A DNA stretch of 20,409 nt, from assembly GCA_900540545.1 (NCBI GenBank), contig UQGJ01000044.1, positions 1 to 20,409 on the forward strand. The letters run 5' to 3'. Every line of letters starts with the position of its first letter. The stretch's first letter is position 1. The DNA comes from an uncultured Eubacteriales bacterium. GTDB lineage: Bacteria; Bacillota; Clostridia; Oscillospirales; Oscillospiraceae. This document shows, piece by piece, positions 1 through 6,995 of this stretch. The notes under the pieces were generated by a model. The model worked only from the letters and a program-made list of their open reading frames with translations, was not told the origin of the DNA and made no database searches. Position numbers and translations under genes: made by a program.

Positions 1-517
1 CCCCGGCCGTTACGGCCTACCTTCGCAATCGTCCACCCCCATGCGCCGGCGCGGCGCGCCTAGCATGGAGAATCCCGGCAAGGCTGTCCTATCACCGGTG
101 GGGCGCGACGACTCGGCGCGCCAACGCTGGGGGCTGGAGCAAGGCGGGCCGAGGTCGTCCCGCCCCACATGTTTGAGGGGACGGGGGATGCGGATTGCCG
201 CGCCAGTTTGCGAACTGGTTCGCAATGACAGGGGCAGGGACAGCCCGTCGAGGACGCCGGGCCCTACGTAGGGGGCGGCGTCCTCGACGCCCCGTGCAGA
301 CTGCCAATGGGCAGAAGTCCAATTTAAAAACGCTTCAACCAATGGCGGCTTGTTTACATTAAGAAAAACGAAACTACTATCAGATTTTGCCGGGTCATAT
401 GCCGAGGGGCGGCAGCCGGAGTTGTTCGACTGCCAGTGCGATACGAGCTGCAACGGCTCTCAAGTCTTGCCGACCAACATAAACCGTACCGCCGCCCGGA
501 CGTATCCCGGGGGTCCA
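1..517. repeat. Gene-free left edge: mosaic of hairpin-forming intergenic repeats
   Basis: I see no convincing gene here. The stretch carries several inverted repeats. An imperfect pair of about 20 bp lies at 98-117 and 148-168. A nested hairpin at 194-226 has outer arms ATTGC/GCAAT and inner arms CCAGTT/AACTGG. A near-complete palindrome at 247-288 has perfect 13-bp arms (GTCGAGGACGCCG and its complement) around CCCTACGTAGGG. The 194-226 unit resembles a dispersed repeat I associate with gut Clostridia; that is recollection, not a search. The AT-richer part (about 318-400) contains a TTG-initiated 60-codon frame at 350-532 with no ribosome site, running into the next repeat, so I do not call it a gene. 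Confidence 0.6.
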
Positions 518-598
518 GGGGGCGGCGAATAGGGCATTGAAAATGCCCGTGCCGCCCCCTGGTTTTCTTTGGTTCCTTTCTCAAACGAGAAAGGAACC
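515..598 (+). repeat. Two-hairpin structured repeat, left copy
   Basis: Hairpin A spans 515-562: an outer 12-bp stem (CCAGGGGGCGGC with its complement), an asymmetric internal loop GAATA/GT, an inner 7-bp stem GGGCATT/AATGCCC and loop GAA. A short linker TTTTCTTT leads to hairpin B at 571-598: a 12-bp stem GGTTCCTTTCTC/GAGAAAGGAACC with loop AAAC. A second copy in the opposite orientation ends the window. It keeps the same loops and linker but has different, still complementary stems. The repeat sits just downstream of the GH88 gene. Neither hairpin is followed by a U-run, so a terminator role is not evident. Confidence 0.85.
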
Positions 599-617
599 CC
601 GCCCGGAGGGCAAGTCC

Positions 618-1772
618 TTATCCCCAGTACCCGCATCCCCCATACACCAGCCGGTACAGCGCCTCCATATAGTAGTAGTCCCCCCAGATGGTGCACTCGT
701 CCACTCCCCGGTTGTGGGGGATGGAGTAGACCCCGTGGAGCAGCAGCCCGTCGGCCTGGGGCAGGTCCCGGGTGGTGTAGCCCTCCGCCAGAGAGGTCAT
801 CATCCGCGCCAGGGCGTCCCCGTAGACCTCCCGCCGGGGGTGGGTCAGGGGCAGATGGCGCAGCAGCTCCAGGATGCCGCAGCAGACGATGGCGGTGGAG
901 GAGCTGTCCCTGGGCTGGTCCCCGGCGTTGAAGCACAGGTCCCAGTAGTTCACCCAGTCCTCCGGCAGCCGCGCCAGATAGTAGTCCAGCAGGCGGCAGG
1001 CCGTGTCCAAAAAGCTCCGGTCCCCGGTGTGGGCGTAGCTCAGTGTGAAGCCGTACACCCCCCACGCCTGCCCCCGGGCCCAGCAGGAGTCGTCGCTGAA
1101 CCCCTGGGCGGTGGCGCCGAACCGGGGCGCGCCGGTGTCCACGTCCATATAAAACGTATGGTAGGTGGAGTCGTCCGGGCGGACGATGTACCTTTGGGCC
1201 TGCCTGGCGTGGGAGTAGGCCATGTCGTAATACCGTTTCTCCCCGGTGAGCCGGGCCGCCTGATACAGCAGGGGCAGGTTCATCAGGCAGTCCACGATCA
1301 TCCGCCCCTGGTTCTCCCGGTCCGCCTTGTCGCCCCAGGCCTGGAGGATGCCCGCCCTGGGCACCCACCGCTGGGTCAGGAAGTCGGCCGCCGCCAGGAA
1401 GGACCGCCGGGCGTGCTTATCCCCCCGCAGCAGCACGGCGGGGTAGCAGGACAGGTCGTAGAGAAAGCCCATGTCGTGCAGCTCCACGAAGCCGGGCTTC
1501 TCCACCCGCTCGTGGAAGCTGTCCAGTTGGGGGCCCAGGGCTTCCAGGTATTTGCCCTCCCCCGTGTGTTCGTACAGCAGCCACAGCATCCCGGCGTAGA
1601 AGGAGGTGGTCCACTCCACGTTCTCGGTCTCGGCGGGGTAGCGGAGGCCCTCGGTGTTGGCCGCAGGAAAGCAGTCCCGGAACCGGGGGAGCAGGGCGTC
1701 CACCTTCCGGCGGCAGAACTCCAGCTCCCGGCGGGCGAAGTCCGCGGTGAGACGCGGCGCCGTCTGTTCCAT
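618..1772 (-). CDS. GH88-type unsaturated glucuronyl hydrolase
   Basis: A cytoplasmic 384-aa (alpha/alpha)6-barrel glycosidase. It is predicted to remove the 4,5-unsaturated uronic acid left on oligosaccharides by polysaccharide lyases, by hydrating the vinyl-ether bond. Family landmarks are visible. HDMGFLYDLS (residues 99-108) carries Asp100 and MIVDCLMNLPLL (158-169) carries Asp161; these correspond to the two catalytic aspartates of Bacillus/Streptococcus UGL. DSCWARGQAWG is at 228-238 and TIWGDYYYMEAL at 361-372. There is no signal peptide. The ATG at 1772 follows an AAGGGG site and lies 5 nt after the upstream permease stop, so it is the last gene of the transporter operon. The open frame continues upstream of this ATG only as an out-of-frame read of the permease. 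The related GH105 family is the main alternative, but the HDxGF and DSCWARGQAW blocks favour GH88. The exact substrate (chondroitin, hyaluronan or heparin type) cannot be read from sequence. Confidence 0.88.
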   Translation of the reverse strand: MEQTAPRLTADFARRELEFCRRKVDALLPRFRDCFPAANTEGLRYPAETENVEWTTSFYAGMLWLLYEHTGEGKYLEALGPQLDSFHERVEKPGFVELHDMGFLYDLSCYPAVLLRGDKHARRSFLAAADFLTQRWVPRAGILQAWGDKADRENQGRMIVDCLMNLPLLYQAARLTGEKRYYDMAYSHARQAQRYIVRPDDSTYHTFYMDVDTGAPRFGATAQGFSDDSCWARGQAWGVYGFTLSYAHTGDRSFLDTACRLLDYYLARLPEDWVNYWDLCFNAGDQPRDSSSTAIVCCGILELLRHLPLTHPRREVYGDALARMMTSLAEGYTTRDLPQADGLLLHGVYSIPHNRGVDECTIWGDYYYMEALYRLVYGGCGYWG

Positions 1773-1777
1773 GGCCG

Positions 1778-2608
1778 TTACCCCTTCAGGCCGCTGGTGG
1801 CCACGCCCTGAACGAAGGACTTCTGGAAAATCAAGAACACGATGATCACCGGGATCAACGACACCACCGAGGTCGCCATGATGAGGCCGTACTCCGTGGA
1901 GTACTGGCTCATGAACATGCGGAGGCCCAGCTGGATGGTCTTTTTGCTGGTGGAGTTCAGGTAGATCATGGGGCCCATGAAGTCGTTCCAGTTGGTGACG
2001 AAGGTGAAGATGACCAGAGTGGCGATGGAGGGACCCATCTGGGGCAGGACGATGCGGCCGTAGATGCCGTACTCGTTCAGCCCGTCGATGCGGGCGGCCT
2101 CCAGCAGCTCGTTGGGGATGCCCATGCAGAACTGCCGCAGCAGGAACACGCCGAAGGCGTCGAAAGCGTGCAGCAAAATCAGGGAGGCGTGGGTGTCCAC
2201 CAGATGGGCCGCGTTCATCATGCTGTACTGGGGCAGCATGTACACCTGCCAGGGCACCGCGATGGTGGCCACGTAGATCATGAACAGCAGGTTGCGGCCC
2301 CGGAACTGGCACTTGGCGAAGCCGTAGGCGGCAAAGGAGCTGGTGATGACCTGGATGATGGTGGTGATGACGGTGATTTTGAAGGTGTTGAAGGTGAAGG
2401 TCAGCAGGGGCACCTGCTCCCAGATGCGGTTGTAATTGTTCCACTCCGGGTTGGCGGGGATCCACTCGATGGGGATTTTGAACACGTCCTTGTCCAGCTT
2501 CAGGGAGGACGAGAGCATCCACACCAGGGGGAGCAGGGTGACCACGCAGATGGCGATGAGGATGGCGTACAACAGGACCTTTTTCCAGACCGGCTGCTTT
2601 TTTATCAT
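1778..2608 (-). CDS. Sugar ABC transporter permease, MalG/CUT1 type
   Basis: A 276-aa inner-membrane permease, the second of two in this operon. The N-terminus MIKKQPVWKK precedes TM1 (about residues 11-33), and six hydrophobic segments follow in the MalG pattern. The EAA loop that docks the ATPase is at residues 170-189 (EAARIDGLNEYGIYGRIVLP). The C-terminus QKSFVQGVATSGLKG is typical of MalG-type proteins. The ATG follows AGGGGGAG and lies 17 nt after the first permease. Together with the other permease and the lipoprotein it should import an oligosaccharide for the GH88 enzyme encoded 5 nt downstream. No ABC ATPase gene is present in the window, so a shared MsmX/MalK-like ATPase elsewhere is inferred. 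Confidence 0.93.
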   Translation of the reverse strand: MIKKQPVWKKVLLYAILIAICVVTLLPLVWMLSSSLKLDKDVFKIPIEWIPANPEWNNYNRIWEQVPLLTFTFNTFKITVITTIIQVITSSFAAYGFAKCQFRGRNLLFMIYVATIAVPWQVYMLPQYSMMNAAHLVDTHASLILLHAFDAFGVFLLRQFCMGIPNELLEAARIDGLNEYGIYGRIVLPQMGPSIATLVIFTFVTNWNDFMGPMIYLNSTSKKTIQLGLRMFMSQYSTEYGLIMATSVVSLIPVIIVFLIFQKSFVQGVATSGLKG

Positions 2609-2625
2609 GTGATTCTCCCCCTTTC

Positions 2626-3570
2626 TCAGTCCGTGGACATCCGCTTCTCCAGCAGGAACTGGATGCCGGTGATGATGGCGACCACGATGAACAGAATGAT
2701 GGCCGCCGCGCTGGCCCGGCCGTAGTCCCAGGAGACGAAGGACTGGTTGTAGATATACAGGGACACCAGGGTGGTGGAGCCGCCGGGTCCGCCCTCGGTC
2801 AGGGCCCAGATGAGGTCAAAGGACTTGAAGGAGTTGATGGTGAGCATCATCACCACAAAGAAGGTGGCGTTGCGCATCAGGGGGAACTTGATTTTCCAGA
2901 ACCGCTGCCAGGCGTTGGCCCCGTCGATCATCCCGGCCTCCACCAAGGAGGTGGGCACGTCCTGGAGGGCGGCCAGATAGATGATCATGTAGTAGCCCAT
3001 GTTCTTCCACACGGTGACGATGATGGTGGCGGGCAGGGCCCATTTGGTGGTGGCGAACCACCCCGGCACGTCCACCACGCCGAAGAACTTCAAAATCTCG
3101 TTGATGAGGCCCATGTCCTTCTGGAACAGCATCTGCCACACGGCGGCCACGGCCACCACGGAGGCGATGTAGGGGAAGAACAGGGCGGTGCGGAATAGGC
3201 CGATGGCCTTGAGCTTCTGGTTGATGAGGACCGCTAGCCCCAGGGAGATGAACATGGTGCACACCACGGTGAACAGGGTGTATACCGCCGTCAGCACCAT
3301 GGCCCGGCGGAAGTCCCGGTCGTGGAAGATGTACTTGAAGTTGTCCAGGCCCACGAAGGTCATGGGGTTGAAGCCGTCCCACTTGTTGACGCACAGCCAG
3401 AAGGTAAAGAGCAGCGGGATCAAAATCAGCACCAAAAATCCGATGAAGTTGGGCGCGATAAAGGAGATGCCTACCAACGTCCGGCGGGTGGACAGGCGCA
3501 TGGGGTGCTTTTCCCGCTTTTCCCGCTTCTTGGGCGCGGGCGCTTGCTTTTTCTGCTCCAGATTTTCCAT
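2626..3570 (-). CDS. Sugar ABC transporter permease, MalF/UgpA (CUT1) type
   Basis: A 314-aa inner-membrane permease. It has a lysine/arginine-rich cytoplasmic N-terminus (residues 1-31), then TM1 at about 32-60 and five more membrane spans. The EAA motif EAGMIDGANAWQRFWKIKFP is at residues 211-230. The segment FDLIWALTEGGPGGST near the C-terminus is characteristic of CUT1 MalF-like permeases. The ATG at 3570 is preceded by AGAGGGGG. It lies 70 nt after the binding-protein gene, and that gap contains a strong hairpin. It is the heterodimer partner of the permease encoded immediately downstream. Confidence 0.93.
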   Translation of the reverse strand: MENLEQKKQAPAPKKREKREKHPMRLSTRRTLVGISFIAPNFIGFLVLILIPLLFTFWLCVNKWDGFNPMTFVGLDNFKYIFHDRDFRRAMVLTAVYTLFTVVCTMFISLGLAVLINQKLKAIGLFRTALFFPYIASVVAVAAVWQMLFQKDMGLINEILKFFGVVDVPGWFATTKWALPATIIVTVWKNMGYYMIIYLAALQDVPTSLVEAGMIDGANAWQRFWKIKFPLMRNATFFVVMMLTINSFKSFDLIWALTEGGPGGSTTLVSLYIYNQSFVSWDYGRASAAAIILFIVVAIITGIQFLLEKRMSTD

Positions 3571-3597
3571 GGGGAGCCCCCTCTCTCAGCATATGGA

Positions 3598-3628
3598 GAA
3601 GGGGCAGGACCAGAAGCCCTGCCCCTTC
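3598..3628 (-). other. Intercistronic hairpin between binding protein and permeases
   Basis: A perfect 11-bp inverted repeat, GAAGGGGCAGG and its complement, encloses a 9-nt loop. It lies between the stop of the binding-protein gene and the start of the first permease. No U-run follows it on the minus strand. It is better read as a 3'-end stabiliser or partial terminator that lets the binding protein exceed the permeases, as known for other binding-protein operons. That role is inferred. Confidence 0.7.
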
Positions 3629-3640
3629 CGGAACACATGA

Positions 3641-4972
3641 TTAACCGTTCTGGATGCTCTGGGACTGCTCGGCCATCTCGGTCAGGGCCTGATCCAGGTC
3701 CAGCTCGCCCAGCATGATGAGGGCGTGCTCGTCGCCCAGCATCTTGTTGACCTCGGACACCTTGTCGGCAATGGGGCGGTCCAGGACGATGTTCTTCACC
3801 GTCATGGCCTCCAGGGCGCCGTCGGGCATACCGGGCACATTGACCACGGTCTTCAGGGTGGCGTCGTCCAGGCGGGCGGGGATGGCGCCGGTGTTGGCCA
3901 CCACCTCGGCTCCCTCAGAGCCAGTGGCGAACTTCACGAACTCCCAGGCCAGGTCCTGGTTCTTGCTGGCGGCGTTGACGGCGATGGGGGTGGTGGAGCC
4001 CACCACGTTGCCGGCGGCCACGCCCTCGGGATGGGGCAGGGTGGCGATGCCCCAGTTGACAGAGCTCTCACCCTTGTTGACCTTGTCGATCATGGTGGCG
4101 GAGAACCAGGTGCCCATGGGCATCATGGCCACGCTGCCGTCGGGGAACACGCTGTTGTAGCTCAGGTTGGCGGTCTTGAGGGTGCCGAAGTCCATCATGG
4201 ACTTGTCGTCGTTCTGCATCCGCAGGGCCATCTCATAGTAGGGCTTGAAGAAGCCGTAGTCCGTAGCCATAATGGTGTTCTTGCCGTCCTGCACGGCCCA
4301 GTTCTGCACCAGGGCCTGCCAGGTGTGGAAGTGGGCGCCGTACTTCTTCTCCACGCCCTCGCCGCTGGTGAGCTGCTTGGCCAGGGCCTCGAACTCAGCC
4401 CAGGTCATGTCGTTGGTGGGATAGTCCACCTTGGCCGCGTCGAAGATGTCCTTGTTGTAGTACAGGGCGTAGAAGTCGGTGCGGAAGGGCAGGGCGGTCT
4501 GCTTGCCGTCGATGATGAAGTTCTCGGCCAGGCCGTTGAAGTCGGCCAGATCCACGCCGTCTCTGGCGATGTAGGCGCTCAGGTCGGCCATCTGGCCGCG
4601 CTGGGCGATGGGGTAGATGGTGTCGGCGTCCTTGACCCAGAACACGTCCACCTCGCTGCCGCCGTTGAGCATCACGGAGAGCTTGGTGCCGTAATCGCCG
4701 GAGGGGATGTCAATGAGCTCCACCGTCACACCGGGGTTGGCGACCTTAAAGGCCTCGATCACAGAGGTGAAGGCGGGCTGGGTGTCCATGTCCCACAGGG
4801 AGATTTTCAGGGTGCCGGTGAGGCCGGTGTCCTCGGGGGCCTTGGTGTCGGTGACCGGCGCCTTGGTCTCGGTGTCGGGGGCCTTGGTGGGGTCGGAGGC
4901 CGTGCTGCCGCAGCCGGCCAGCAGGCCCAGGGTCAGCGCGGAAGCCAGTGCAAGAGAGACAAACTTTTTCAT
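3641..4972 (-). CDS. Extracellular sugar-binding lipoprotein (SBP_bac_1, CUT1)
   Basis: A 443-aa solute-binding protein. It has a type II signal peptide with lipobox LLAG-C (Cys21 becomes the lipid-anchored N-terminus). A low-complexity tether with repeated TKAP units follows (about residues 28-48). The mature domain begins GTLKISLWDMDTQPAF and continues as a family 1 oligosaccharide-binding fold with VDVFWVKDADTIYPIAQRG and WAEFEALAKQLT. It is displayed on the outer face of the membrane, capturing ligand for the two permeases downstream. The ATG at 4972 follows AGGAG with 8-9 nt spacing. It is first in the operon, with its own promoter and a likely response-regulator binding region upstream. 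The ligand is unknown; the GH88 partner suggests unsaturated uronyl disaccharides. Confidence 0.93.
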   Translation of the reverse strand: MKKFVSLALASALTLGLLAGCGSTASDPTKAPDTETKAPVTDTKAPEDTGLTGTLKISLWDMDTQPAFTSVIEAFKVANPGVTVELIDIPSGDYGTKLSVMLNGGSEVDVFWVKDADTIYPIAQRGQMADLSAYIARDGVDLADFNGLAENFIIDGKQTALPFRTDFYALYYNKDIFDAAKVDYPTNDMTWAEFEALAKQLTSGEGVEKKYGAHFHTWQALVQNWAVQDGKNTIMATDYGFFKPYYEMALRMQNDDKSMMDFGTLKTANLSYNSVFPDGSVAMMPMGTWFSATMIDKVNKGESSVNWGIATLPHPEGVAAGNVVGSTTPIAVNAASKNQDLAWEFVKFATGSEGAEVVANTGAIPARLDDATLKTVVNVPGMPDGALEAMTVKNIVLDRPIADKVSEVNKMLGDEHALIMLGELDLDQALTEMAEQSQSIQNG

Positions 4973-5033
4973 CTGATTCCACTCCTATTCCTGTCTTTGA
5001 TGGGGTCTCGCGTCACTTTTTGAATGCACCTTT

Positions 5034-5062
5034 ATTATAGTGGGGCGGGGCCGGGGGGTAAA
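5034..5062 (-). promoter_or_regulatory. Promoter of the sugar-transporter/GH88 operon
   Basis: On the minus strand a perfect -10 TATAAT (5039-5034) lies 17 nt from a weak -35 TTTACC (5062-5057). The predicted start near 5027 gives a leader of about 55 nt. The weak -35, with repeated boxes just upstream of it (5070-5150), fits an activator-dependent promoter. Confidence 0.7.
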
Positions 5063-5069
5063 TCGCCTA

Positions 5070-5150
5070 TTCTACAACCGGATAATACTTTTGTGGGGAG
5101 TCTGCCGGGCGGGCTAATACTTTTCTCAAAGATTGTACTTTTCTACAATC
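5070..5150. promoter_or_regulatory. Repeated boxes, likely response-regulator operator
   Basis: Between the two divergent promoters lie TAATACTTTT at 5083-5092 and 5115-5124, and the variant TTGTACTTTT at 5133-5142. TTCTACAA occurs at 5070-5077 and 5141-5148. GATTGTA (5131-5137) and TACAATC (5144-5150) form a perfect 7-bp inverted pair. This AT-rich block stands out from its GC-rich surroundings. It sits immediately upstream of the -35 of the transporter promoter, where an AraC-type activator would bind. Assignment to the adjacent YesN-like regulator is inferred. Confidence 0.55.
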
Positions 5151-5154
5151 CGCG

Positions 5155-5183
5155 TTGCGAAGGCGGGGGAAAGATAGTATAAT
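5155..5183 (+). promoter_or_regulatory. Promoter of the two-component operon
   Basis: The -35 TTGCGA (5155-5160) and a perfect -10 TATAAT (5178-5183) are separated by exactly 17 nt. The predicted start near 5190 leaves a leader of about 30 nt before the kinase gene. Confidence 0.72.
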
Positions 5184-5219
5184 TTTACTGCATCCTCAGT
5201 GCACAAAGGAAGTGACGCA

Positions 5220-6995
5220 TTGAAACCCAAGGGCTATGTGGGCCTCCGCGCCAAGATCGCCACCTATACCATCGTGTGCGTCATCGCGGTGGGTCTGGTG
5301 AGCAACCTCTTCCTCTACCAGTACATGCAGCACATCATCGAGGGCAAGGTGGCCAATATCGACCGCCTCTACGCCCAGTCCATCACCGACCAGCTGGACT
5401 ACGCCCTGGAGCGGGTCCAGACGCTGGGCTTTTACTGCGCCAACGCCCCCGACGTGGTGGCGGCCCTGCGCAACCCCAGCCTGGTGCCCCATCCCGCCCG
5501 GAACGCCGCCCTGTCGGCCCAGGACGCCATGAACTCCTATCTCCGCACCTCCCCCATCGACAGCTTCATCAACAAGCTCGTCATCTTCAACGACGACGGG
5601 GTCATCGTCCACGCCCTCTCCGCCTACTCGGGGATGCCCAGGGACTACCAGACCCTGAAGGACTCGGAGCAGTACCGGCGCTGGGTACTGGGGGACTACC
5701 GCCCCTTTGACCGGGTCTACCACTCCCTCAACCCCGGCGGGAAGGACTGCTTCGTCCTCTGGTCCGAGGTCTACGCCCCCAGCTCCAACGCCACCCTGGG
5801 CCACGTCTACGCCGAGGTTGACCTCCGCCTGGTGACCGCCGCCCTGTCGGCTTACAGCCAGGACAGCTTCTTCTTCATCCGGACCGCGGCGGGGGACCTG
5901 CTGACCGCTGACGGCAGCAGCGTACCGGCGGAAGTGCTCCCCGCGGGGGAGGAGGACGCCTTCTCCTTCGGCGGCGAGACATACTCCGTACAGCGCTACC
6001 CTCTCCAGTACGGGGCCCTGACCCTGTCGGGCTGCATCAACCAGACCGTGCTGCGGGCGGGCAACAAGGACGTGCTGTTCTCCATCGGCATGGTCTCGGT
6101 GATGATCATCACCCTGGTCACCGCCATCCTCGTTATCCTGACCCACCACGTCACCCAGCCCATCAACAACATTCTGGACAAAATCAACCGCATCGCCCTC
6201 AATGACTATTCTTTCGACCCCGAACTGGAGCGCCCCAACAACGAGATGGGGCTGGTGGGGGCCCAGCTCAACGAGCTGGGCCTCGCCGTCCAGAAGCTTC
6301 TGGACGAATCCATCGCCCTCCACGACGAGCGGGCCGAGATCGAGATGGCCCTGCTTCAGTCCCAGGTCAACCCCCATTTCCTCTACAACACCCTGAACTC
6401 CGTCCACTGGATGGCCGTGATGCAGAAAAATCCCGGCATCGAGAAGGTGGTCCACAGTCTGGTCAACCTGCTCAAGAACGTGAGCAAGGGCGTGTCCGAC
6501 CACATCCCCCTGTCCGGGGAGCTGGCGCTGCTGGACGACTACGTGAGCATCCAGTCCGTGCGCTATATCGGCGCGTTCGAGTATGTGTGCACTGTCCCCG
6601 CCGAGCTGATGGACTACCGCATCATCAAGTTCACCCTCCAGCCCCTGGTGGAAAACGCCATCTTCCACGGGGTGGTCCCCAAGGGCAGCTTCGGCACCAT
6701 CACCGTGGACGCCCGAGACGAGGGGGAACATCTGGTCATCACCGTCACCGACGACGGCGTTGGCATGACCCCCGAGGCGGTGGAGGCCCTGCTCAAGACC
6801 GAGCGGCGGCCCGACAAGTCCTCCATGAGCGGCATCGGGGTCTTTAACGTCAACCGCCGTCTGAAGCTGGCCTACGGCCGGGGCTGCGGCCTGTCCGTGG
6901 AGAGCGAGCTGGGGGCCTATACCCGGGTGTCGGTGCGCATCCCCAAAGAGCTGGAAGGAGGCGTCGGCCATGTACCGGATCCTGCTGGTGGATGA
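5220..6995 (+). CDS. YesM-type sensor histidine kinase
   Basis: A membrane histidine kinase of about 591 aa. TM1 is at about residues 13-35. An extracellular sensor of about 250 aa (Cache-like by position, not proven) runs to TM2 at about 286-308. HAMP follows at about 309-365. The His_kinase domain has SQVNPHFLYNTLNS with phospho-accepting His386. HATPase_c has the N-box QPLVENAIFHG (Asn479), DDGVGM (511-516) and the SGIGVFNVNRRL G-box. I chose the TTG at 5220 because AAAGGA sits 9 nt upstream; an in-frame GTG at 5199 would place the ribosome site inside the gene. The 3' end overlaps the response regulator by 26 nt, so the two are translationally linked. It probably senses a sugar outside the cell and controls the divergent transporter operon. 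Confidence 0.93.
   Translation: MKPKGYVGLRAKIATYTIVCVIAVGLVSNLFLYQYMQHIIEGKVANIDRLYAQSITDQLDYALERVQTLGFYCANAPDVVAALRNPSLVPHPARNAALSAQDAMNSYLRTSPIDSFINKLVIFNDDGVIVHALSAYSGMPRDYQTLKDSEQYRRWVLGDYRPFDRVYHSLNPGGKDCFVLWSEVYAPSSNATLGHVYAEVDLRLVTAALSAYSQDSFFFIRTAAGDLLTADGSSVPAEVLPAGEEDAFSFGGETYSVQRYPLQYGALTLSGCINQTVLRAGNKDVLFSIGMVSVMIITLVTAILVILTHHVTQPINNILDKINRIALNDYSFDPELERPNNEMGLVGAQLNELGLAVQKLLDESIALHDERAEIEMALLQSQVNPHFLYNTLNSVHWMAVMQKNPGIEKVVHSLVNLLKNVSKGVSDHIPLSGELALLDDYVSIQSVRYIGAFEYVCTVPAELMDYRIIKFTLQPLVENAIFHGVVPKGSFGTITVDARDEGEHLVITVTDDGVGMTPEAVEALLKTERRPDKSSMSGIGVFNVNRRLKLAYGRGCGLSVESELGAYTRVSVRIPKELEGGVGHVPDPAGG

Noticed and set aside
350..532. A 60-aa plus-strand gene in the left intergenic region
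   Set aside because: TTG start without a ribosome site, and it runs into the structured repeat. No family recognised.
571..598. Terminator of the GH88 operon
   Set aside because: The hairpin is strong but has no U-run on either strand, and it belongs to a dispersed repeat.
618..2522. A 634-codon frame read as one long protein
   Set aside because: The first 250 codons are the permease gene out of frame. The real GH88 gene starts at ATG 1772, right after the permease stop.
5083..5142. CRISPR-like or phage repeats
   Set aside because: Only three 10-nt boxes with uneven spacing; an operator fits better.
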